From the NCBI GenBank assembly GCA_017460835.1, contig JAFUAD010000082.1, forward strand, positions 1-34,470: 34,470 bases of DNA, written 5' to 3'. This document shows, one piece after another, positions 23,860 through 31,695 of the stretch. Under the pieces are notes generated by a model. That model was not told the DNA's origin, ran no database searches, and saw nothing but the letters and a program-made list of their open reading frames with translations. Made by a program: the position numbers and the translations under genes. This stretch comes from Oscillospiraceae bacterium (lineage in GTDB: Bacteria > Bacillota > Clostridia > Oscillospirales > Ruminococcaceae). How positions within the stretch are numbered: position 1 is the first letter of the stretch; each line of letters starts with the position of its first letter.

Positions 23860-24558
23860 TTACCATTCCAGCTCGGCAGCGGGCGTTTTGGTTTCGTTTG
23901 TGTAGTTTTTGCGGATCTGCCCGTCGCGCAGCTTGATGACGCGGTCTGCCATATTTGCAATCGCCGCATTGTGCGTCACCATGACGACGGTGCAGCCGTA
24001 TTTCTGGTTGATCTCCTCGATCAGGCGGAGGATCTCCTTCGAGGTGTTGTAGTCCAGCGCGCCGGTCGGCTCATCGCAGAGCAGGATATCCGGGTTTTTG
24101 ACAATGGCTCTGCCGATTGCCGTGCGCTGCTGCTGTCCGCCGGAGAGCTGATTCGGCAGCTTGTGGCGGTGCTCGTAGAGGCCGAGTGTTTTCAGGATTT
24201 CATCGGTATCGAGCGGATGCTCGCTCAGATATGCGCCGACCTCGATATTCTCCTTGATGTTGAGGTTCGGGATCAGATTATACATCTGGAAGATGTAGCC
24301 GAGATGCTTCCGGCGGTAACGGGTTCTGGCGCGCTCGGTCATGTCATCGGTCTTTTCGCCGTTGACTGCGATATAGCCGCCGTCTGCGCTGTCAATTCCG
24401 CCGATGATATTCAGCAGAGTGGATTTGCCGGAGCCGGAGGGCCCGAGCAGCACGCAGAATTCGCCCTTTTCGATCGAAATGTCGATGCCCTTCAGCACTT
24501 CAACACGGCTTTCGCCCTCGCCGAAGCCTTTTTTGATGCCGCTGATTTCCAGAAACAT
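23860..24558 (-). CDS. ABC transporter ATP-binding protein, MacB/LolD type (exporter 2)
   Basis: 232 residues, complete: Walker A LGPSGSGKST, Q-loop YIFQMYNLIPNL, signature LSGGQQQRTAIGRAI, Walker B ILLCDEPTGALD, switch His in MVTHNAAIA. The Cys in place of the usual Ala before DEPTG is a common variant. ATG 24558 follows AAAGGAGG. First gene of a two-gene operon with its own promoter carrying a dyad at the transcription start. Confidence 0.93.
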   Translation of the reverse strand: MFLEISGIKKGFGEGESRVEVLKGIDISIEKGEFCVLLGPSGSGKSTLLNIIGGIDSADGGYIAVNGEKTDDMTERARTRYRRKHLGYIFQMYNLIPNLNIKENIEVGAYLSEHPLDTDEILKTLGLYEHRHKLPNQLSGGQQQRTAIGRAIVKNPDILLCDEPTGALDYNTSKEILRLIEEINQKYGCTVVMVTHNAAIANMADRVIKLRDGQIRKNYTNETKTPAAELEW

Positions 24559-24616
24559 AGATGTCCTCCTTTGATTGAATGATTGCTCAACTGTTCATTT
24601 TATAACCCGTAAAGTA

Positions 24617-24668
24617 AGCGGTTATCAACCGCTAACCGTATTCTATCATATTTTTTCAGAAAATGCAA
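24617..24668 (-). promoter_or_regulatory. Promoter of ABC exporter 2 with operator-like dyad
   Basis: Minus strand TTGCAT (24668-24663), 17-base spacer, TAGAAT (24645-24640), start near 24633. The perfect dyad AGCGGTT-GAT-AACCGCT (24633-24617 on the minus strand) sits exactly at the start point, where a repressor would block or where the mRNA would begin with a hairpin. A second palindrome, TGTCAG-TT-CTGACA (24685-24698), lies just upstream of the -35. Confidence 0.65.
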
Positions 24669-24793
24669 GCACTTTTTGCAAGATTGTCAGTTCTGACAGA
24701 TGAATCCGCTCTGTAATGTAAAAGAATTATATGGTTTGATGACTTTTGGCAGCATGGGAAATTGTAAACTTTTGTTGTTTTTCATAAATACTA

Positions 24794-24822
24794 TTGCAAA
24801 TACCGCGAAAATATGTTATAAT
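24794..24822 (+). promoter_or_regulatory. Sigma-A promoter of the sugar-binding sensor gene
   Basis: TTGCAA (24794-24799), 17-base spacer, TATAAT (24817-24822), 31 bases before the GTG start. Confidence 0.8.
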
Positions 24823-24853
24823 AAGGAAAATGTAAATTTACGGAGGTGCTACC

Positions 24854-26380
24854 GTGAAACGAAAACGAATCGGGCTGCTGACTGCTTATCCGGAGGGCAT
24901 TTATGCGAAGCGGATTATGGAGGGCGTCTTTGCGCAGTGCTGCGCCTATGATTACGATGTGTTTGTCTTTACCCCGCTGGTGCAGGTCGTGCATTATTTC
25001 CGTGATTATCTGAACGGAGAGCTCAATATTTTCAGGCTGATGAATTTCGATCAGATCGACGGCCTGATCGTCGATACGAGCACACTGACCGAGGATCATA
25101 TCCCGTGGGTTGCCGAGATGCTGCTGAAGCAGATCAAGGAGTCCTGCGACAAGCCGGTCGTGTCTGTTGATCTGGCGTTCGGAGACTATCCGGTCGTCAA
25201 TACTGACGATATTCTGACGATGTCGGAGATTACCGCGCATGTGCTCGATCATCACGGCTGCCGGGATATCTACTATCTTTCCGGTTATTACGGGCATGAG
25301 GTCGCGGAGGAACGCCTGCGCGGCTTTACGCAGGAGCTTGAGAAGCGGAATATCCCGGTTGAGCAGGACAAGATTTTCTACGGCGATTTCTGGTATACCG
25401 GCGGTGAAACGCTTGCAGACCGCATCATCAGCGGCGAGCTCAAGCTGCCCGAGGCGATTATCTGCGCGAGCGATCATCTCGCGATCGGGCTTGCGAACCG
25501 GCTGATGAAGCACGGCATTAAGATTCCGGAGCAGGTAATCGTGACAGGGCATGACGCCACCGCCGAAGCGATGCTCAATCATCTGACAATCACGACCCAT
25601 GTTCCCGAGACGAGCAGGTCATCCGCCGAGGCTGTCAACCGCATCCGTGCGATTCTGGAGCCGGAGAAGGAGATTCTGCCGCCCGCAGAGCCGGAGTTGC
25701 ACGGCCTGATTACCGGCGAGAGCTGCGGCTGCGGCACGAACACCGCCTGCCTGCACGAAATCCTCAGCACCGCGCTGGTTCACAATTACCAAAACCTGAC
25801 CAATTCTGACAATCAGGATCAGGTCGATCTGGGGCGCCTGAATATCAGCTACATGTTCGAGAGTATTACGGAGAAGCCCTCTGTTCATGAGGCGCTGTAC
25901 GGGATTATGTATAATTCCTACCTGCTCCGCCCGTACCGGAATTTCTGGCTCTGCCTGCGCGATGACTGGCTGGATACTGCGCATACCTATAAAGAAGGGT
26001 ATCCGGAGATCATGCGGAATGTGCTGCATGCAGTCCCGCAGAACAGTGTGCTCGCCGGTCAGACGCAGCACTGCGGCGATTCTCCGATGTATAATTTCAA
26101 TACGAAAGACCTGATTCCGGAATTCCCGGAGAACCGGGAGACGCCCTCTGTGTTCTATTTTACTCCGGTGCATTTTCAGGATAATATGCTGGGCTATGCG
26201 GTTCTGGAGTGCGATCTTGCACAGAAGCACACAATCGGCAGCGTGTATCATCTCTGGCTGCGAAATGTCAGCAACGCGCTGGAAATGAAGCGGCTGCATG
26301 AGCGCGGCGAGCGTGCCGCACAGGAGCTTGCAAGGGCGCAGGAGCGTCCGGCACAGACGGAGAATGCGGAGAATGCTTGA
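24854..26380 (+). CDS. LacI-type periplasmic-binding-fold sensor protein without DNA-binding or output domain
   Basis: 508 residues from a GTG start behind CGGAGGTG. Residues 5 to about 285 have the type I periplasmic-binding fold of LacI/GalR sensors: RIGLLTAYPEG, GLIVDTSTL, YLSGYYGHEVAEERLRGF and IICASDHLAIGLANRL, VIVTGHDAT. There is no N-terminal helix-turn-helix and no signal peptide, so it is cytoplasmic and cannot bind DNA as LacI does. Residues 290-470 are a second sensor-like region opening with GESCGCGTNTAC, and 470-508 a charged, probably coiled tail. Related clostridial proteins carry a GGDEF domain after such a tail; here the chain stops. It may signal to a partner. Its stop codon overlaps the thi promoter's -35. 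Confidence 0.75.
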   Translation: MKRKRIGLLTAYPEGIYAKRIMEGVFAQCCAYDYDVFVFTPLVQVVHYFRDYLNGELNIFRLMNFDQIDGLIVDTSTLTEDHIPWVAEMLLKQIKESCDKPVVSVDLAFGDYPVVNTDDILTMSEITAHVLDHHGCRDIYYLSGYYGHEVAEERLRGFTQELEKRNIPVEQDKIFYGDFWYTGGETLADRIISGELKLPEAIICASDHLAIGLANRLMKHGIKIPEQVIVTGHDATAEAMLNHLTITTHVPETSRSSAEAVNRIRAILEPEKEILPPAEPELHGLITGESCGCGTNTACLHEILSTALVHNYQNLTNSDNQDQVDLGRLNISYMFESITEKPSVHEALYGIMYNSYLLRPYRNFWLCLRDDWLDTAHTYKEGYPEIMRNVLHAVPQNSVLAGQTQHCGDSPMYNFNTKDLIPEFPENRETPSVFYFTPVHFQDNMLGYAVLECDLAQKHTIGSVYHLWLRNVSNALEMKRLHERGERAAQELARAQERPAQTENAENA

Positions 26381-26405
26381 CTTTTTCTGCAAAATATGAT
26401 ATGAT
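26377..26405 (+). promoter_or_regulatory. Sigma-A promoter of the thiamine operon
   Basis: TTGACT (26377-26382) overlapping the upstream stop codon, 17-base spacer, TATGAT (26400-26405). The predicted start near 26412 coincides with the 5' edge of the riboswitch. Confidence 0.8.
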
Positions 26406-26410
26406 ATCAG

Positions 26411-26502
26411 TACAAAGGGGAGCTTGTAGACAGGCTGAGAGGAAAGCGGATGAGCTTTCGACCCGCAACCTGATTTGGATAATGCCAACGTAGGGATTTG
26501 TA
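26411..26502 (+). ncRNA. TPP riboswitch (THI element)
   Basis: Closing stem TACAAA (26411-26416) with TTTGTA (26497-26502). The conserved cores are present and in order: GGGGAGC, GGCTGAGAGGAAAG, GACCCGCAACCTGAT, TTGGATAATGCCAACGTAGGG. This is the classic thiamine pyrophosphate aptamer with a short variable P3 arm (AAAGCGGATGAGCTTT). It is followed by an intrinsic terminator, so excess TPP should stop transcription of the thi genes. Confidence 0.97.
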
Positions 26503-26513
26503 CCTGTATGAAC

Positions 26514-26547
26514 GGGGGAACTGCGCGATCGGCAGTTCCCCCTTTTT
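26514..26547 (+). terminator. Expression-platform terminator of the TPP riboswitch
   Basis: Perfect stem GGGGGAACTGC/GCAGTTCCCCC with loop GCGATCG and then TTTTT. It ends 7 bases before the ribosome binding site of thiS. Confidence 0.92.
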
Positions 26548-26567
26548 GATTGACGGAGGTGGATGAA

Positions 26568-26762
26568 TTGGTAAAGGTCAACGGCGTTGAGATGGATGTT
26601 TCCGGCAAGACCGTATCGGAGCTGCTGGAAGCCGAGGGCTATCAGCCGGCGGTGGTTGCCGTCGAGCTGAATGAGGTGATTTTGCCGAAGGCGGAGTACG
26701 GCAGCACCGTACTGAAGGACGGCGACATCGCGGAGGTTGTCAGCTTTGTCGGGGGCGGCTGA
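26568..26762 (+). CDS. thiS: Sulfur carrier protein ThiS
   Basis: 64 residues, ubiquitin-like fold. The start is a TTG at 26568, eight bases behind GGAGG (26555-26559); in-frame codons further up lie on or before that site. The chain opens with [12 protein letters not shown], has SELLEAEGY in the helix and ends in FVGGG, the flexible Gly-Gly tail that ThiF adenylates and that carries the thiocarboxylate used to build the thiazole ring. First gene after the riboswitch. Confidence 0.9.
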   Translation: MVKVNGVEMDVSGKTVSELLEAEGYQPAVVAVELNEVILPKAEYGSTVLKDGDIAEVVSFVGGG

Positions 26763-26787
26763 GCTGCGGCTGCCGACGGAGGCGGAG

Positions 26788-27402
26788 ATGTATCAGGCGC
26801 TCTGTGAACGCCACGGAGCGCAAATGCAGCGGAAATTTTCAGAGGGCGCTGTTGCGGTCTGCGGACTTGGCGGGCTCGGCTCGAATATTGCCGTATCGCT
26901 TGCAAGAGCCGGCGTCGGGCGGCTGCTTCTGCTGGATTTTGACCGCGTAGACCTCTCCAACCTGAACCGGCAGCAGTATTTTCCCGATCAGCTTGGGATG
27001 CCGAAGGCCGAGGCGCTCAGTGACACGCTGCACCGCATCGCGCCCTACTGCCGGATCGAATCGCAGACCGTCCGGCTCAGTGAGGAGAATATTCCGGTTC
27101 TGCTGCGGGATTATCCCGTGATATGCGAGGCATTTGACCGCGCAGACCAGAAGGCGATGTTGGTGAACACCGTCCTGACGGCGCTGCCGGAGGCGGTGCT
27201 GATTGCGGGCTCCGGTATGGCAGGGCTCGGCTCTCCGAATAAAATCCGGACGCGGAAAACCTCAGAGCATTTTTATCTCTGCGGAGACGGCGAAAGCGAC
27301 TCCGCAAAAGGTCTTGGGTTGATTTCTGCGCGGGTCGCGGTCTGTGCGGCGCATCAGGCGACCGTTGCCTTGCAGGTCTTAGCCGGCAGGATTGACATTT
27401 GA
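26788..27402 (+). CDS. thiF: ThiS adenylyltransferase ThiF
   Basis: 204 residues from ATG 26788, which has GGAGG five bases upstream. A TTG at 26746 with GGAGG nine bases upstream would add 14 residues and overlap thiS; both starts are plausible. ATP-binding [11 protein letters not shown], the adenylation block [29 protein letters not shown] and [17 protein letters not shown] match the short clostridial ThiF group rather than the longer Cys-zinc MoeB-type enzymes. It activates the ThiS C-terminus as an acyl-adenylate for sulfur transfer. Confidence 0.93.
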   Translation: MYQALCERHGAQMQRKFSEGAVAVCGLGGLGSNIAVSLARAGVGRLLLLDFDRVDLSNLNRQQYFPDQLGMPKAEALSDTLHRIAPYCRIESQTVRLSEENIPVLLRDYPVICEAFDRADQKAMLVNTVLTALPEAVLIAGSGMAGLGSPNKIRTRKTSEHFYLCGDGESDSAKGLGLISARVAVCAAHQATVALQVLAGRIDI

Positions 27403-27425
27403 ATTACAGAAAGGATGAGAAACCC

Positions 27426-28199
27426 ATGAATCAGGACGATAAGCTGATTCTCGGCGGCAGAGAGTTCCATTCGAGATTTATTCTCGGCTCGGGTAAATAT
27501 TCGCTCTCGCTGATCGAGGCAGCCGTCAAATATGCGGGCGCGGAGCTGATTACCCTTGCGGTCAGACGCGCCAATACAAAGGAGCACGAGAATATTCTCG
27601 ATTATATCCCGAAGGGCGTCACGCTGCTGCCGAATACCTCCGGCGCACGGAATGCCGAGGAGGCGGTGCGCATTGCACGGCTCGCAAGAGAGCTCGGCTG
27701 CGGCGATTTCATCAAAATCGAGATCATGCGGGACACCAAGTATCTGCTGCCGGATAACGCAGAGACCGTCCGTGCAACGGAGATTCTTGCGAAGGAAGGC
27801 TTCGTGGTCATGCCGTATATGTATCCGGATCTGAACACCGCGCGCGATCTGGTCAATGCGGGCGCAGCGTCCGTGATGCCGCTGGCCTCCCCGATCGGCT
27901 CCAACAAGGGGCTCGCCACACGGGATTTTATCCAGATTCTGATTGACGAAATTGACCTGCCGATCATTGTCGATGCCGGAATCGGCAGACCCTCACAGGC
28001 ATGTGAGGCGATGGAAATGGGCGCTGCTGCGGTGATGTCCAATACCGCTCTTGCAACGGCAGGCGACCTCCCGGTGATGGCGGAGGCATTCCGCAAGGCC
28101 GTGGAAGCGGGCAGACAGGCGTATCTTTCCGGGCTCGGCAGAGTGCTGGTCAGGGGCGCGTCGCCCTCTGATACGCTGACCGGCTTCCTGCATGACTAG
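27426..28199 (+). CDS. thiG: Thiazole synthase ThiG
   Basis: 257 residues starting at ATG 27426, matching the family N-terminus ([20 protein letters not shown]); the AGGA site is rather far, about ten bases. TIM-barrel protein: [17 protein letters not shown] (candidate Schiff-base lysine), [36 protein letters not shown] and [10 protein letters not shown]. ThiG joins deoxyxylulose 5-phosphate, ThiS thiocarboxylate and dehydroglycine into thiazole phosphate. The dehydroglycine comes from ThiH, encoded next. Confidence 0.96.
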   Translation: MNQDDKLILGGREFHSRFILGSGKYSLSLIEAAVKYAGAELITLAVRRANTKEHENILDYIPKGVTLLPNTSGARNAEEAVRIARLARELGCGDFIKIEIMRDTKYLLPDNAETVRATEILAKEGFVVMPYMYPDLNTARDLVNAGAASVMPLASPIGSNKGLATRDFIQILIDEIDLPIIVDAGIGRPSQACEAMEMGAAAVMSNTALATAGDLPVMAEAFRKAVEAGRQAYLSGLGRVLVRGASPSDTLTGFLHD

Positions 28200-28212
28200 G
28201 AGGCGGAGCAGC

Positions 28213-29463
28213 ATGGAAAATCAGTTTTTGGTCGATTCGGAGGGGCTTTCGGAGTCTGCGCTGAAACGCAAGCATGAGCTGGAAAACAATCCCGATTGCA
28301 GAACCGATATCATGACCTATATGGATGGACAGGAGCAGATTCAGTCCGATATCCGCGAAAAGGTGATGAAGGAGGTCGAGGAATACGATCCCTCCCGCTA
28401 TACTGCCGCGGATGTCCGGCGCGCACTGCAAAAGAGCAATCTCTCCGTCGAGGACCTGAAGGCGCTGCTTTCTCCCGCCGCTGCACCGTTTCTGGAGCAG
28501 ATGGCCGAGCGTGCCCGCATCGAAACGCGCAAGCATTTCGGCAATACCGTTTATCTGTTTACCCCGCTTTATATCGCGAATTACTGCGAGAATTACTGCG
28601 TATACTGCGGCTTCAACTGCTATAATCACATTAGGCGTATGAAGCTCTCGATGGCGCAGATCGAGCATGAGATGGAGGTCATTGCCGAGAGCGGCATGGA
28701 GGAAATCCTGATTCTGACCGGAGAGAGCCGGGCGCAGAGCGATATTCACTATATCGGTGAGGCATGTAAGCTCGCACGCAAATATTTCCGCATGGTCGGG
28801 GTTGAGATTTACCCGGTCAATGTCGAAGATTACCGCTATCTGCATGAATGCGGCGTGGATTATGTCACGGTATTTCAGGAGACCTATGATACGGAGAAAT
28901 ACGAAACACTGCATCTTGCCGGGCACAAGCGCGTCTGGCCGTACCGCTTTGAGGCACAGGAGCGTGCGCTGATGGGCGGGATGCGCGGCGTTGCCGGCTC
29001 GGCACTGCTCGGGCTTTCCGATTTCCGGAAGGATGCGCTTGCATCGGCGCTGCACATGTATTTTCTCCAGCGAAAGTATCCGCACGCGGAGATTTCCCTG
29101 TCCTGTCCGCGGCTCCGCCCGATCATCAACAACGGAAAGATCAATCCGCAGGATGTCGGAGAGCGGCAGCTCTGTCAGATTCTCTGCGCATACCGGATGT
29201 TCCTGCCGTTTGCCGGAATCACGGTCTCATCCCGCGAGAGCAAGAGCTTCCGCGACGGGATCGTGAAAATCGCCGCAACGAAGATTTCTGCGGGCGTTTC
29301 GACCGGCATCGGCGACCACGAGAGCAAGTATACCGGCAAGGAATCCGATACCGAGGGAGACGAGCAGTTTGAGATCAGCGATAGCCGCAGCTTCCGGCAG
29401 ATGTATGCGGATATGGCATCCGAGGGATTGCAGCCGGTGCTGAACGATTATCTCTATGTGTAA
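28213..29463 (+). CDS. thiH: 2-iminoacetate synthase ThiH (radical SAM tyrosine lyase)
   Basis: 416 residues. ATG 28213 lies nine bases behind AGGAGG; another ATG at 28192 overlaps the thiG stop but has no site. The radical SAM cluster motif CX3CX2C is Cys125, Cys129 and Cys132 in YCENYCVYCGFNCYN. Further family blocks are GEIYPVNVEDY-like VEIYPVNVEDYRYL, TVFQETYDTEKYETLH and LSCPRLRP. It cleaves tyrosine to 2-iminoacetate and p-cresol under strictly anaerobic conditions, fitting the inferred lifestyle. It overlaps the next gene by eight bases. Confidence 0.96.
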   Translation: MENQFLVDSEGLSESALKRKHELENNPDCRTDIMTYMDGQEQIQSDIREKVMKEVEEYDPSRYTAADVRRALQKSNLSVEDLKALLSPAAAPFLEQMAERARIETRKHFGNTVYLFTPLYIANYCENYCVYCGFNCYNHIRRMKLSMAQIEHEMEVIAESGMEEILILTGESRAQSDIHYIGEACKLARKYFRMVGVEIYPVNVEDYRYLHECGVDYVTVFQETYDTEKYETLHLAGHKRVWPYRFEAQERALMGGMRGVAGSALLGLSDFRKDALASALHMYFLQRKYPHAEISLSCPRLRPIINNGKINPQDVGERQLCQILCAYRMFLPFAGITVSSRESKSFRDGIVKIAATKISAGVSTGIGDHESKYTGKESDTEGDEQFEISDSRSFRQMYADMASEGLQPVLNDYLYV

Positions 29464-30067
29464 GATTATCTGTATCACGAACCGGGCACTGTGCCGGGAG
29501 GCGTTTTTGCAGCGGCTTGAGCGCATCGCGGCAGGCGGCGCCGATGCCGTAATCCTGCGGGAAAAGGATTTGCCGGAGCCCGAATATGCTGTACTCGCAG
29601 AGAAGGCTGCTGAAATCTGTCAGGGCTGTCAGGTCCCGCTGATTCTGCACAGCTTCCCGCAATCGGCAGCAAAATGCAAAGCGGCAGCCGTGCAGCTTCC
29701 GCTTCCCGTCCTGCGGGGACTATCGCCGGAAAGACGGGAGCAGCTTTCCCGGTTCGGCGTGTCCTGCCATGCGGTATCGGAAGCACAGGAGGCGGAGGCG
29801 GCCGGCGCATCCTATCTGATCGCGGGGCATATCTTTGCGACGGACTGCAAAAAAGGGCTTCCGGGCAGGGGACTGCCGTTCCTGCATGATGTTTGCAGCA
29901 GCGTGCAGATTCCGGTGTATGCGATCGGCGGCATGACACCGGAGCGCGTGCCTGCGGTTCTGGATGCCGGTGCTGCCGGTGTCTGCGTCATGAGCGGGCT
30001 GATGCAGTGTGACGACCCGGCTGACTTGATCCGGCGGCTGAAAGGGGAGCGGCAGGATGGAATTTGA
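29456..30067 (+). CDS. TenI-like thiamine phosphate synthase paralogue
   Basis: 203 residues, start ATG 29456 inside the end of thiH with no clear ribosome binding site, so translation is probably coupled. Barrel of the ThiE/TenI superfamily: CITNRALC at the front, AVILREKDL, HAVSEAQEAEAAGASYLIAGHIF, TDCKKGLPGRGL and YAIGGMTPERV. GHIFATDCKKGLPGRG is the TenI-type variant; the pyrophosphate-binding residues of true ThiE (VND, GVGxVF) are absent. In Bacillus TenI aromatises the thiazole tautomer, a likely role beside thiG/thiH; the paired thiE supplies coupling. Confidence 0.85.
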   Translation: MCKIICITNRALCREAFLQRLERIAAGGADAVILREKDLPEPEYAVLAEKAAEICQGCQVPLILHSFPQSAAKCKAAAVQLPLPVLRGLSPERREQLSRFGVSCHAVSEAQEAEAAGASYLIAGHIFATDCKKGLPGRGLPFLHDVCSSVQIPVYAIGGMTPERVPAVLDAGAAGVCVMSGLMQCDDPADLIRRLKGERQDGI

Positions 30068-30698
30068 CAGAAAGCAGCTTTTGCTGTATGCGATCACCGA
30101 CCGCGCATGCATCGGGCAGCGCGATTTTGACCGCGCGGTCGAGGAAGCGCTCACGGGCGGCGTGACGATACTCCAGCTTCGGGAGAAGCATCTCAGTAAT
30201 GCAGAGCTTGTCTCCGAGGCAAAGCGAATCAAAAAAATCTGTGCGCGGTATCATGTCCCGCTGATTGTCAATGACAATTACCGTGCGGCGATCGAAGCGG
30301 GCGCAGACGGCGTGCATGTCGGCATCACCGACGCGCCGGTTGCGGAGATCCGCAGGATTGCCGGGGCGCATTTTATCATCGGAGCAACCGCAAAAACCGT
30401 CGGGCAGGCGCAGCTTGCCGAATCAGCCGGAGCGGATTATCTCGGTGTCGGGGCGGTGTTTCCGTCTCCGACGAAAACCGATGCACTGCGCATTACACCT
30501 GCGCAGTTCCGGGAAATCGCCAGGAGCGTGAAGATTCCGGCAGTGGCAATCGGCGGCATTTCGCAGGAGAATCTCCCGGAGCTTGCAGGCATCGGGGCTG
30601 CCGGTGCTGCGGTCGTATCCGCTGTCTTTTCCGCATCGGATATCACGGCGCGGTGCAGGCTGCTGAAATCGCTTGCAGAACAGATCATATCAGCATGA
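30057..30698 (+). CDS. thiE: Thiamine phosphate synthase ThiE
   Basis: 213 residues, start 30057 behind GGGGAG, overlapping the TenI-like gene by 11 bases. Full ThiE motif set: LYAITDR, VTILQLREKHLSN, VPLIVNDNYRAAIEAGADGVHVG, IIGATAKTVGQAQ, GADYLGVGAVFPSPTKTDA and AIGGISQENL. It couples HMP pyrophosphate and thiazole phosphate to thiamine phosphate. Two superfamily members in a row with clearly different motifs argue for division of labour, not a recent duplication. Confidence 0.96.
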   Translation: MEFDRKQLLLYAITDRACIGQRDFDRAVEEALTGGVTILQLREKHLSNAELVSEAKRIKKICARYHVPLIVNDNYRAAIEAGADGVHVGITDAPVAEIRRIAGAHFIIGATAKTVGQAQLAESAGADYLGVGAVFPSPTKTDALRITPAQFREIARSVKIPAVAIGGISQENLPELAGIGAAGAAVVSAVFSASDITARCRLLKSLAEQIISA

Positions 30699-30727
30699 TG
30701 TACCGAATATAACGGAAGGAATCAGCT

Positions 30728-31363
30728 ATGGCATTCGATTATAAAAAGGAATACAGAGAATTTTACATGCCGCCGAAAACGCCGACGATTGTGACGGTTC
30801 CGCCGATGCAGTTCATCGCGGTGCGGGGGCAGGGCGATCCCAATACCGAGGGCGGCGCGTATCAGCAGGCGATCGGTCTGCTGTACGGCATCGCATTCAC
30901 GATCAAAATGAGCAAAAAGGGAAGTCATCAGATCGAAGGCTACTTTGACTATGTTGTGCCGCCGCTGGAGGGCTTCTGGCAGCAGGACGGCGGGCAGGAG
31001 ATTGATTATGCCCGCAAGGATGATTTTAAGTGGATTTCGCTCATCCGACTTCCGGATTTTGTGAAGAAGGAAGATGTGGAATGGGCTGTATCGGAGGCCT
31101 CTGCAAAGAAAAAGGCGGATTTTTCTAAGGTCGAATTCCTGACCTATGACGAAGGCCTGTGCGTGCAGTGCATGCACATCGGCAGCTATGATGATGAACC
31201 GGAAACGGTGCGGCTGATGCATGAATATATCGCGCTGAAGGGCTATCAAACCGATATTTCCGACAAGCGGTTTCATCATGAGATTTATTTATCCGATGCA
31301 AGACGGGTCGCGCCTGAAAAGCTGAAAACAGTGATCAGACACCCGATTGCAGCAAAATCTTAA
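30728..31363 (+). CDS. GyrI-like small-molecule binding domain protein
   Basis: 211 residues, start 30728 behind GGAAGGA. Single-domain protein of the GyrI-like/effector-binding (SOUL-like) fold with no DNA-binding part: FIAVRGQGDPNTEGGAYQQAI near residue 35, a WISLIRLPDFV strand about 100 and HIGSYDDEPETVRLMHEYI near 160. Such domains bind amphipathic or drug-like molecules, and some hydrolyse them. It sits 30 bases behind thiE in the thi operon and ahead of thiC, an unusual companion; whether it binds a thiamine intermediate is open. Confidence 0.8.
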   Translation: MAFDYKKEYREFYMPPKTPTIVTVPPMQFIAVRGQGDPNTEGGAYQQAIGLLYGIAFTIKMSKKGSHQIEGYFDYVVPPLEGFWQQDGGQEIDYARKDDFKWISLIRLPDFVKKEDVEWAVSEASAKKKADFSKVEFLTYDEGLCVQCMHIGSYDDEPETVRLMHEYIALKGYQTDISDKRFHHEIYLSDARRVAPEKLKTVIRHPIAAKS

Positions 31364-31374
31364 AATACCAACGC

Positions 31375-31407
31375 CGCGGCAGACCGGGGGCACCACCTTC
31401 TGCCGCG
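31375..31407 (+). other. Hairpin between the GyrI-like gene and the thiC segment
   Basis: Perfect 9-bp stem CGCGGCAGA/TCTGCCGCG with a 15-base loop containing GGGGG. No U-tract follows (TAAGAAAACATAATG), so it is not a normal terminator. It may protect or process the mRNA between the two halves of the thi operon. Confidence 0.4.
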
Positions 31408-31446
31408 TAAGAAAACATAATGCAACTCTATTTTAGGAGGAAACAG

Positions 31447-31671
31447 ATGAGAACTGCATTATTGACCGCCTGCGGCACTGCGGGCGGAGGCGCCGGCATA
31501 CACAGGAATCAGACGGGGCTTTGGGGTCACAGCCGGAAACGGCAAAATCCCGCAGCACCCGGATACGGTATGACCGGTGCGATCGCAAAAGGGAAACACT
31601 GTGCCCTGCAATCCGCCGGAGCTGCCGTACAGGCTTCCGGCACTGTGCATTGTGCGGCGCAGATTCTGTAA
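31447..31671 (+). CDS. Possible small hypothetical protein before thiC
   Basis: 74 residues from ATG 31447 with a very good AGGAGG seven bases upstream (31436-31441). The product is Gly/Ala/Gln-rich, basic, with three cysteines, and matches no family I know. The DNA also folds into an imperfect hairpin (about 31615-31640) and repeats CACTGTGC twice, so this stretch could instead be an mRNA leader of thiC or a decayed gene. It ends 24 bases before thiC. Confidence 0.35.
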   Translation: MRTALLTACGTAGGGAGIHRNQTGLWGHSRKRQNPAAPGYGMTGAIAKGKHCALQSAGAAVQASGTVHCAAQIL

Positions 31672-31695
31672 CATCACAGTGAAAGGAAGAATCAT

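Noticed and set aside
22840-24582. 580-codon plus-strand open frame
   Set aside because: Spans two minus-strand ABC genes with clear motifs and has no domain of its own.
29456-30698. Recent tandem duplication of thiE
   Set aside because: The two proteins carry different family motifs (TenI type versus ThiE type), so they diverged long ago.
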